From JBHEPS01 sp046261635 (GTDB lineage: Bacteria > Acidobacteriota > Thermoanaerobaculia > Gp7-AA8), in NCBI GenBank assembly GCA_046261635.1, contig JBHEOL010000297.1, forward strand, positions 1 to 11,264: a DNA stretch of 11,264 bases, written 5' to 3'. How positions within the stretch are numbered: position 1 is the stretch's first letter; every line of letters starts with the position of its first letter. The notes beneath the pieces were generated by a model. The model worked only from the letters and a program-made list of their open reading frames with translations, was not told where the DNA came from and did not search any database. Positions 5,325 through 11,264 of the stretch are shown here, one piece after another. The position numbers and the translations under genes were made by a program.

Positions 5325-7472
5325 ATGCGCCGATTCGTTGTGGCTGCGGGCCTCCTCCTGGCGGCGTGTACGCAGGGGAATGTACCCGCGGGCTCGTCGA
5401 GTACCCCCGTGATTCTGATCTCCGTCGACACGCTTCGGGCCGACCGGCTGCCGATGTATGGGTATCAGAAGGTCGCGACGCCGGCGCTCGACGCACTGAG
5501 GCAGGACTCGATCCTCTACAGGAACGCATATTCGCACTGCCCACTGACGCTTCCGTCGCACGCCACGGTGTTCACGGGTCTGCTTCCAGCCGAAGCGGGT
5601 GTCCGCGACAACATCGGCTACACGCTCGCCGAGGAGGCGGAGACGCTTGCCGAGCTCCTTGCGGGAAACGGGTATGCGACAGGGGGCGCGATCTCCTCGT
5701 ACGTCATGCGCGCGAAAACGGGGCTCTCTCAGGGTTTCGAGTTCTACGAAGACTCCGTCGAGATCTCCGGCCCCAACATGACGATCGGCCGGATTCAGCG
5801 CGACGGAAAGGAGACGATCGAAGCGAGCCGCGCGTGGATCTCCGCGCAGAGCGACCCGCTCTTCTTTTTCCTGCATCTGTACGAGCCCCACACGCCGTAC
5901 GCGGCGCCGGAGCCGTACGCCAGCCGCTATTCGGACTCCTATGATGCCGAGGTCGCCTACTCCGACGAGCTCGTCGGCCGGTTTCTCGGCCTGCTGAAAG
6001 AGCGCGGGATCTATGATCGCGCGCTCATCATCTTCTTCTCCGATCACGGGGAGGGCCTCGGCGATCACGGGGAGGACGAGCACGGCATCTTCCTCTACCG
6101 CGAACTGATTCAAGTTCCACTGCTGGTCAAGTTGCCGCGGGCTCGTTCGGCCAACTCGGTCGTGGAAACTCCCGTGCAGCTGAGCGATATCTTTCCAACG
6201 GTCCTCGAGCAGACTCTGACTTCGGGGGGGCGTCCTTCGGCCGGAGTCGCATCCCTGCTCGGCTTCATCGGGAACGAACAGCCGGGGCGGCAGATCTACA
6301 GCGAAACGTGGTACCCCAGATTCCACTTCGGATGGAACGAGCTCCAGTCTCTCGTCGACGGCTCGCACCACTACATTCGCGCACCGAAGCCGGAGCTGTA
6401 CGATCTCGCCCGGGATCCGGGCGAGAAGGAGAACGTTCTCGACGTGAACCGGCGGATCTATTTCCGCATGGCAGAAGCGATCGAGTTCCTGCTCGAGGAG
6501 CCATCTGCCCCGAAGCCCGTCGATTCGGAGGAAGCGGCAAAGCTGGCCGCCCTCGGATACCTCGGGTCGACAGTCGTCACCGACCCCGGCGAGGCACTGC
6601 CCGATCCGAAGGACAAGATCGAGACCTTTCGCGACATTCAGCGGGCCTTCGTGCTGATCCGCCGGCACGACCTGGTGGAGGGACTCGAGATCGTGGAGGC
6701 CATCCTCGCGGACAACCCGAAGATGGTTGATGTCTGGGCTCTCAAGTCGAACGCGCTCGCCTCCCTCGGGCGCGAAGCGGAGGCGATCGAAGCAGCGAAA
6801 GAAGGACTGAGGCTGTCGCCGACCGCATCCCATCTGGCCCTCGAAGTCGCCAACCTGGCGCTCTCGATCGGCCGCCTCGATGAAGCGGCGCAGCACGCCG
6901 AGCTCGTCGTGACGCGCGAGCCAGGCCGCGCCTGGGAAGTTCTCGCGCGCATCTGGATCGCCCGAGGAAATCTCGACGAGGCGGAAGCGGCGGCCCGCAA
7001 GGCGCTCGCCGAAGATGAAGAGAGAGTCATCTCGCTGGTGACCCTGGCCCGCGTCGAGAAGGAACGGAAGAATTATGAGCAGGCGCTCCTCCACCTCGAC
7101 GAGGCCACCCGTAGAATCGAAGCGACCGGAAACCGGTCGGTGACCCACGCGTGGTTCCTTCGGGGCGACGTGCTTGCGAGGCTCGGCCGAATCGAGGAGG
7201 CCGAGGCGGCTTTCCGCCGGGAGATCGAGCTCTTCCCGGAATCGCCCGAACCGTACCGGAATCTAATCCTTCTTCTCGTCGCGGACGGCCGCACGCAGGA
7301 GGGGGCGAATCTGGTGTTCCAGCTCATCGAGTCGTCACCCACGCCCCCCGCCTACGAGGCCGTGATCGACACCCTCCGGATCGTCGGAGACGAGCGAGGA
7401 GTCCGCTACTGGAAGGCGAAGGCCCGGGAGCGTTTTCCGGGAGAGAGCCAGTTCCGCGGATCGGCGAGCTGA
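5325..7472 (+). CDS. Sulfatase-like (alkaline phosphatase superfamily) hydrolase lipoprotein with C-terminal TPRs
   Basis: A 715-residue envelope lipoprotein. The signal MRRFVVAAGLLLAAC has a canonical lipobox (LAAC, Cys15). Residues 27-375 form a sulfatase-type domain: ILISVDTLRADRLPMYGY with metal ligand Asp35, FFFLHLYEPHTPY (His189), and FFSDHGEGLGDHGE with Asp240/His241. The position that carries the formylglycine cysteine or serine in sulfatases (C/S-x-P-S-R) reads Thr75-Leu-Pro-Ser-His79, so it should not be a formylglycine sulfatase. A threonine nucleophile is typical of phosphodiesterase and phosphotransferase members of the superfamily. Residues 430-700 hold about six TPR units (for example AEAIEAAKEGLRLSP, GNLDEAEAAARKALAED, GRIEEAEAAFRREIELFP). 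The start at ATG 5325 is preferred over an upstream in-frame GTG at 5259 because of the signal peptide and the -10 box. The substrate is unknown. Confidence 0.9.
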   Translation: MRRFVVAAGLLLAACTQGNVPAGSSSTPVILISVDTLRADRLPMYGYQKVATPALDALRQDSILYRNAYSHCPLTLPSHATVFTGLLPAEAGVRDNIGYTLAEEAETLAELLAGNGYATGGAISSYVMRAKTGLSQGFEFYEDSVEISGPNMTIGRIQRDGKETIEASRAWISAQSDPLFFFLHLYEPHTPYAAPEPYASRYSDSYDAEVAYSDELVGRFLGLLKERGIYDRALIIFFSDHGEGLGDHGEDEHGIFLYRELIQVPLLVKLPRARSANSVVETPVQLSDIFPTVLEQTLTSGGRPSAGVASLLGFIGNEQPGRQIYSETWYPRFHFGWNELQSLVDGSHHYIRAPKPELYDLARDPGEKENVLDVNRRIYFRMAEAIEFLLEEPSAPKPVDSEEAAKLAALGYLGSTVVTDPGEALPDPKDKIETFRDIQRAFVLIRRHDLVEGLEIVEAILADNPKMVDVWALKSNALASLGREAEAIEAAKEGLRLSPTASHLALEVANLALSIGRLDEAAQHAELVVTREPGRAWEVLARIWIARGNLDEAEAAARKALAEDEERVISLVTLARVEKERKNYEQALLHLDEATRRIEATGNRSVTHAWFLRGDVLARLGRIEEAEAAFRREIELFPESPEPYRNLILLLVADGRTQEGANLVFQLIESSPTPPAYEAVIDTLRIVGDERGVRYWKAKARERFPGESQFRGSAS

Positions 7473-7650
7473 GGCTGAGAAGAGGCCCCCCCCCGGCAGG
7501 GCTCCCGTCCACGGTTTCCTCGGGATTTTTTCCTTCCCGTGGGGCCTCAAACTCACCTGCGTCCCGGCATCGCTTGGCCGGCTCCCCTTTGCCCCCCCCA
7601 GGGGACCAGGGTCGAGCCGCACGGGTTCCGGACCAGGACCGACACATTTC
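7473..7650. other. Gene-free intergenic stretch with G/C homopolymers and inverted repeats
   Basis: No coding region is credible here. It contains a C9 tract (7486-7494), a T6 tract (7527-7532) and a C8 tract (7592-7599). AGGCCCC (7483-7489) can pair with GGGGCCT (7541-7547), CCACGG (7509-7514) with CCGTGG (7537-7542), and CCCCT (7584-7588) with AGGGG (7600-7604). GGACCAGG occurs twice (7603-7610, 7630-7637). Some of this may serve to end transcription from the upstream gene, but no classical stem plus T-tract terminator is evident. Confidence 0.45.
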
Positions 7651-7652
7651 GG

Positions 7653-7680
7653 TTGCATGCCTGTGTCAGATGTGTATCAT
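7653..7680 (+). promoter_or_regulatory. Sigma70-type promoter for the TonB-dependent receptor gene
   Basis: TTGCAT (7653-7658) and TATCAT (7675-7680) are separated by 16 bp. They lie in a locally AT-richer segment (about 7640-7780) within GC-rich DNA. The start would be near 7687, giving a leader of about 93 nt before ATG 7780. This is the best two-box promoter in the window. Confidence 0.55.
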
Positions 7681-7732
7681 TCGCGTAACTACTTCAGGAC
7701 AATTTAGGCACCAGTTCGTAACATTGAAACAC

Positions 7733-7760
7733 GGCGTATTGCGCTGTGAACGCAATCGCC
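7733..7760 (+). promoter_or_regulatory. 5'-leader hairpin just before the receptor's ribosome binding site
   Basis: GGCG and ATTGCG (7733-7736, 7738-7743) pair with CGCAAT and CGCC (7751-7756, 7757-7760), giving 10 bp with one bulged T and a 7-nt loop CTGTGAA. It ends 6 nt before AAAGGAG (7767-7773), which is 6 nt from ATG 7780. The placement suits translational or mRNA-stability control. It does not match a riboswitch class I recognise. Confidence 0.5.
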
Positions 7761-7779
7761 TCAATGAAAGGAGCCATCT

Positions 7780-10683
7780 ATGACAGGGAGTCCTATGTCC
7801 AGGGGACGCTGGCGGGCGACGGCCGTCGGAATCTGCGTTCTTTTCCTCGCCGTTACGGCGTTCGCGCAGTCGCAGACAGGAAACATTTCCGGGAGGGTGG
7901 TGGACCAGGGGGGCGACCCGCTGCCGGGCGTCACGTTGACGCTGACCGGAGGGGGAGCCCCCAGGGTCTTCGTCACGGACGACAACGGGGCATTTCGGTT
8001 TCTTTCGCTTTCGCCGGGGCGTTACTCGGTGATCGCGGAGCTGGTCGGAATCGGATCGGTCCGGCGTTCGATCGACGTGAATGTCGGTCGCAACTCGGAA
8101 GTCATGCTGACGATGACTCCCGCACTCGAGCAGACGATCACGGTCACGGCCGAGACGCCCCTTCTCGACGTTCGGCAGACCGGCACGGGCGCGACCGTGA
8201 CGAGGATCGAGCTCGAGGAGATTCCGACCGCGCGCGACCCGTGGGTCGTGCTCCAGCAGATTCCGGGCGTTCTGATGGATCGGGTCAATGTCGGCGGCAA
8301 CGAGAGCGGGCAGCAGTCGCAGTACGTCGGCAAGGGGGTTGGCGGGGACCAGGCGACGTGGAATGTGGACGGGGTCGTGATCACGGACATGGCGGCGACC
8401 GGTTCGTCTCCGACGTACTACGATTTCGATGCGTTCGAGGAAATGCAGGCGACCACGGGCGGCTCGGATCCGCGCGTGCAGACAGCGGGGGTTCAGCTGA
8501 ACATGGTCACCAAGCGCGGAACCAACGAGCTCGACGGTTCAGCGCGCTATTTCTGGACGGACAATGAATTCCAGGACGATCCGGTGATTCCGACCGAGGC
8601 CCAGGGATACCTCAGCCGCGTCAACGAGATCGACAACATCCAGGACTACGGCATCGAGGCGGGTGGGGCGATCATCCGGGACCGGCTGTGGCTCTGGGGA
8701 GCCGTGGGTCGAAACGAGATCGACATTCTGGCCGCGAGCGGCGCGGCTCAGGCGCGTGATTTCACCCTCCTCGAGAACATCAATGCAAAGCTCAATGCCC
8801 AGGTCGCGAACAACAACAGCGCGACGGTGTTCTATAGCCTCGGCGACAAGATCAAGGAAGGCCGGAATGTCGGACCGACCCGTCCCCCCGAGACTGCGTG
8901 GAATCAGGAAGGTCCGACCGACATCTGGAAGTTCGAAGACACGCACATCTTCTCGCCCAACTTCTACGCGACCGCGATGTACTCGACGGTTGGTGGCGGG
9001 TTCCAGCTGATTCCGGCGGGCGGGCTCGACGTCAACGACGTCTTTCTCGATCCGACGGGCGTCTGGCACAACAGCTTCTACTATTACTACACCGACCGTC
9101 CGCAGACGCAGTACCGTGCAGACGCCTCGACATTCTTCGATACAGGCGATATCGCCCACGAGCTCAAATTCGGGTTCGGCTATCGCGAGACGCCGGTGAC
9201 CTCGGTCAGCGGCTGGCCGGGTGATGCCTGGGCGTACATGTTCAACGATACAGAAGGCCTCGCATTTCTCTATCGCACCAGCGCGGCCGACTACCAGACC
9301 GAGTACATGGATTTTTACGTCGGCGACACGATGCTGCTGGGGAACCTGACGATTCAGGCAGGCGTCCGATTCGACATGCAGGAGGGAAGTAACAATCCTT
9401 CCTCGACGGGCGCGAATCCGATCATTCCGGAGTTTCTGCCCGCGGTGAGCTCGGCGGGGGATACCGAAGGAATCGAATGGAGAGACATCTCACCGCGTAT
9501 CGGTGCGACGTACTCGATGGGCTCGGACCGCCGGACACTCCTGCGGGCGGCCTACAATCGATATGCCGACCAGCTCGGTGCCGGACCTCTCTTCGGAGCC
9601 AACCCTCTGGGTGCCTATCAGTACTTCTACTATTACTTCGAAGACCTGAATGGTGACAAACAGGTTCAGAGGAACGAGATCCTCGGGCTCGAGGACGGGC
9701 CGCTGGGCTGGTACAACATCGACCCGAATAACCCGGGCGTTGCAGCGCCGCTCGGCCGTTATGACGACAACCTCGAGGCGCCGTACACGGACGAGTTCCT
9801 GATCGGCGTCGAGCAGGAGCTGCTCCCCGAGTTCGTCATCGGATTGAACTACACCCACCGGAAGATGAACAATTTCGTCTGGACTCGCTCCGAGAAGGAT
9901 TTCCTCGGCAGCGGCAACTTCTACTCCAGCGCCGACTACGTTCCGGGCACGCCGGTCACCGGAACTCTGCCGAACGGGTCGAGCTTCACGACCCCGACCT
10001 GGCAGCTCGCTCCCGGAGTCGACCGGCCGGTCTTCGGAGTCGTTCAGAACCGTCCCGACTACGAGCAGACCTACGACGGCATCGAGCTGAACGCGACCAA
10101 GCGACTCGCGAACCGCTGGATGATGCGCGCCAGCGTCTCGTTCGCCGACTGGGAGCAGAGCGTTGGACCGAATGGGTATATCGATCCGACGGAACTGCTC
10201 GCTGCCTACGGATGCTCCTCCTGCGACGGCGAGGCGGTCGTCCAGGGTTCCGGCACGGGCAGCGGTGCCAAGGGTGGCATCTACATCAACTCGAAGTGGT
10301 CCTACGTCCTGACCGGTCTTTACGAGCTGCCGTGGGATGTGAGCATCGGCGCCAGCATCGTGGGACGGGAGGGATATCCGATTCCCCAGTACGCGAATCA
10401 CAACGCGGGTGACGGAATCTTCAAGAACGTCCTCATCAATGGTGTCGATCCGGTTCGCAACGACGACATCATGAACCTCGACCTGCGCCTGGCCAAGGAA
10501 GTGAACGTCGGCCCCATCGGGTTGACGCTCTCGGCCGACGTTTTCAACGTCACGGACGAGCGCACGGTCATGCAGCGACAGCATCAGGTGGTTCGCCGCG
10601 GATCTCAGTTCGCGGCTGCCAATCGGATTCTCGAGCTCCAGTCTCCGCGCGTCATCCGTTTCGGCGCACGGCTTCGCTTCTGA
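7780..10683 (+). CDS. Oar-like TonB-dependent outer-membrane receptor with N-terminal carboxypeptidase-regulatory domain
   Basis: A 967-residue outer-membrane protein that probably imports or binds a large substrate using TonB/ExbBD energy. A signal peptide (about 1-29, cleavage after Ala-Phe-Ala) is followed by a carboxypeptidase-regulatory-like beta domain (about 33-112: GNISGRVVDQGGDPLPGVTLTL, TDDNGAFRFLSLSPGRYSV). A TonB-box-like ITVTAE (120-125) and a plug (about 126-250: VDGVVITD, GGSDPRVQTAGVQLNMVTKRGTN condensed) come next. A long tyrosine-rich beta-barrel ends in the aromatic C-terminus GARLRF expected for BAM-assembled barrels. This layout is that of Oar-type receptors. ATG 7780 has AAAGGAG 6 nt upstream; a second ATG at 7795 is less well placed. 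Odd points are an EF-hand-like loop at 622-633 and a CxxC (Cys812, Cys815) in a predicted loop. The ligand is unknown. Confidence 0.93.
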   Translation: MTGSPMSRGRWRATAVGICVLFLAVTAFAQSQTGNISGRVVDQGGDPLPGVTLTLTGGGAPRVFVTDDNGAFRFLSLSPGRYSVIAELVGIGSVRRSIDVNVGRNSEVMLTMTPALEQTITVTAETPLLDVRQTGTGATVTRIELEEIPTARDPWVVLQQIPGVLMDRVNVGGNESGQQSQYVGKGVGGDQATWNVDGVVITDMAATGSSPTYYDFDAFEEMQATTGGSDPRVQTAGVQLNMVTKRGTNELDGSARYFWTDNEFQDDPVIPTEAQGYLSRVNEIDNIQDYGIEAGGAIIRDRLWLWGAVGRNEIDILAASGAAQARDFTLLENINAKLNAQVANNNSATVFYSLGDKIKEGRNVGPTRPPETAWNQEGPTDIWKFEDTHIFSPNFYATAMYSTVGGGFQLIPAGGLDVNDVFLDPTGVWHNSFYYYYTDRPQTQYRADASTFFDTGDIAHELKFGFGYRETPVTSVSGWPGDAWAYMFNDTEGLAFLYRTSAADYQTEYMDFYVGDTMLLGNLTIQAGVRFDMQEGSNNPSSTGANPIIPEFLPAVSSAGDTEGIEWRDISPRIGATYSMGSDRRTLLRAAYNRYADQLGAGPLFGANPLGAYQYFYYYFEDLNGDKQVQRNEILGLEDGPLGWYNIDPNNPGVAAPLGRYDDNLEAPYTDEFLIGVEQELLPEFVIGLNYTHRKMNNFVWTRSEKDFLGSGNFYSSADYVPGTPVTGTLPNGSSFTTPTWQLAPGVDRPVFGVVQNRPDYEQTYDGIELNATKRLANRWMMRASVSFADWEQSVGPNGYIDPTELLAAYGCSSCDGEAVVQGSGTGSGAKGGIYINSKWSYVLTGLYELPWDVSIGASIVGREGYPIPQYANHNAGDGIFKNVLINGVDPVRNDDIMNLDLRLAKEVNVGPIGLTLSADVFNVTDERTVMQRQHQVVRRGSQFAAANRILELQSPRVIRFGARLRF

Positions 10684-10686
10684 GCG

Positions 10687-10716
10687 GAAGGCGGGCGGTC
10701 CAGGCCGCCCGCCTTC
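10687..10716 (+). terminator. Strong 12-bp hairpin after the receptor gene
   Basis: GAAGGCGGGCGG (10687-10698) pairs perfectly with CCGCCCGCCTTC (10705-10716) around the loop TCCAGG, 3 nt after the stop codon. The position and strength suggest transcript termination or 3'-end protection. No T tract follows. The loop TCCAGG recalls the apex of the 3083-3106 palindrome (TTCCAG). Confidence 0.65.
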
Positions 10717-10724
10717 ACGATCGC

Positions 10725-10759
10725 GCCCGCCGGGGGGGGAGAGATTTCTCCCGGCGGGC
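10725..10759 (+). terminator. Second GC hairpin after the receptor gene, with a G8 tract
   Basis: GCCCGCCGGG (10725-10734) pairs with CCCGGCGGGC (10750-10759). An inner GAGA/TCTC adds pairs after a bulge made by the G8 run (10732-10739). It is only 8 nt from the previous hairpin. It may act with it as a double stop or be a separate repeat. Confidence 0.5.
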
Positions 10760-10789
10760 CTGATTGCGAGCCGCCCACCATCGCCTTTC

Positions 10790-10821
10790 CCGAGAGCCGC
10801 AGCCAATGCGCCGGCTTTCGG
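10790..10821 (+). other. Leader hairpin before the last gene's ribosome binding site
   Basis: CCGAGAGCC (10790-10798) pairs with GGCTTTCGG (10813-10821) as a 9-bp stem with one G-U wobble in RNA and a 14-nt loop. It ends 5 nt before GAGGAG (10827-10832). Confidence 0.35.
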
Positions 10822-10838
10822 CTCACGAGGAGATCATC

Positions 10839-11264
10839 TTGAAACGAACGATCGTTTGTGCGGCCGCTTTTCTCTTCATCGCGGCGTCCGTTCACGCGCA
10901 GGCCTGGCGCGGAATGGGGCGGATCCAGGGAACCGTCACCGAGCTCGGAAGCTCGAAACCGGTGGAGGGCGCTCTCGTCCAGCTTCAGTCGGTCAAGGCA
11001 GGAAACGAAGGTCCCGAGATCAAGACCGACAAGAAAGGGAAGTGGGCCGCCCTCGGCCTCGTCGGGGGGACCTGGAACATCGACGTAACGGCCGAGGGGT
11101 ATATCCCCCGGCAGATCGCGGTGCAGCTCAGCGAAGTCACGCGCATGCCGCCGATCAAGATCGAGCTCGAGCCGTTGCCCCCTCCCGAGCCGGAACCAGA
11201 GCCGCGCCAGGTCGTTCAGCTGGGCGGGCAGACCGTCGAGCCCGATGTGGCTGCATCCATCGAG
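10839..11264 (+). CDS. Exported carboxypeptidase-regulatory-like domain protein, 3' truncated, TTG start
   Basis: The TTG at 10839 is the start: GAGGAG lies 6 nt upstream, and only this start gives the signal peptide MKRTIVCAAAFLFIAASVHA, with cleavage after Ala20. The visible 142 residues continue with a carboxypeptidase-regulatory-like beta-sandwich (about 27-110: GRIQGTVTELGSSKPVEGALVQLQS, TDKKGKWAALGLVGGTWNIDVTAEGY). A Pro/Glu linker (PLPPPEPEPEPRQ, 112-123) and the beginning of a further domain follow when the window ends. In Acidobacteriota, similar proteins carry TPR repeats after this linker, which I expect here but cannot see. It lies 155 bp downstream of the TonB receptor, which carries the same kind of N-terminal domain, suggesting a shared envelope role, although two hairpins separate them. 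Confidence 0.82.
   Translation, partial: MKRTIVCAAAFLFIAASVHAQAWRGMGRIQGTVTELGSSKPVEGALVQLQSVKAGNEGPEIKTDKKGKWAALGLVGGTWNIDVTAEGYIPRQIAVQLSEVTRMPPIKIELEPLPPPEPEPEPRQVVQLGGQTVEPDVAASIE

Noticed and set aside
5118..7148. 676-codon open frame on the - strand
   Set aside because: Antisense to the lipoprotein with clear sulfatase-like and TPR motifs; composition typical of a shadow frame.
7603..7637. GGACCAGG direct repeats as an operator or att site
   Set aside because: Only 8 bp in GC-rich DNA with no integrase nearby; chance is sufficient.
9490..10806. 438-codon open frame on the - strand
   Set aside because: Antisense to the C-terminal half of the TonB-dependent receptor; no credible start signal or domain.

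Overview
The window is high-GC bacterial DNA with every gene supported here on the + strand. A long Oar-like TonB-dependent receptor, a small carboxypeptidase-regulatory-domain protein directly behind it, and a lipoprotein that fuses an alkaline-phosphatase-superfamily domain to TPR repeats point to a Gram-negative, outer-membrane-bearing lineage such as Acidobacteriota (perhaps Thermoanaerobaculia-like). This assignment is an inference from gene content, not from a marker gene.

Layout. 1-471: the C-terminal part of a MATE efflux transporter, cut by the window edge. 470-773: a cluster of four copies of a GGCGGAGGCT-armed palindromic element, two direct and two inverted, with no gene. 844-1521: a dienelactone-hydrolase-family enzyme. 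1621-3068: a two-gene unit matching the PA2779/PA2778 pair of Pseudomonas, a small exported membrane-anchored protein followed by a C39-like cysteine peptidase lipoprotein with TPRs. 3237-4736: ahcY, S-adenosylhomocysteine hydrolase. 4737-4859: two hairpins with 10-bp stems and 10-nt loops, then a promoter. 4860-5258: a small four-helix membrane protein of unknown function. 5325-7472: the sulfatase-like/TPR lipoprotein. 7473-7779: a long intergenic region with G/C homopolymers, a promoter and a leader hairpin. 7780-10683: the TonB-dependent receptor. 10684-10838: two strong hairpins and a leader. 10839-window end: a TTG-started, signal-peptide-bearing carboxypeptidase-regulatory-like protein, cut by the window edge.

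How the genes relate. This is not one pathway. The likely functional couples are the PA2779-like/PA2778-like pair, and the TonB receptor with the downstream regulatory-domain protein, both at the cell envelope. ahcY is housekeeping (activated methyl cycle). The most interesting signals are non-coding. Two genes have a -10 box exactly 6 nt before their ATG, so they are predicted to be leaderless. A palindrome family recurs between genes. Stem-loops repeatedly sit just upstream of the ribosome binding site. No complete new defence or mobile system is visible, and no tRNA, rRNA or CRISPR was seen.
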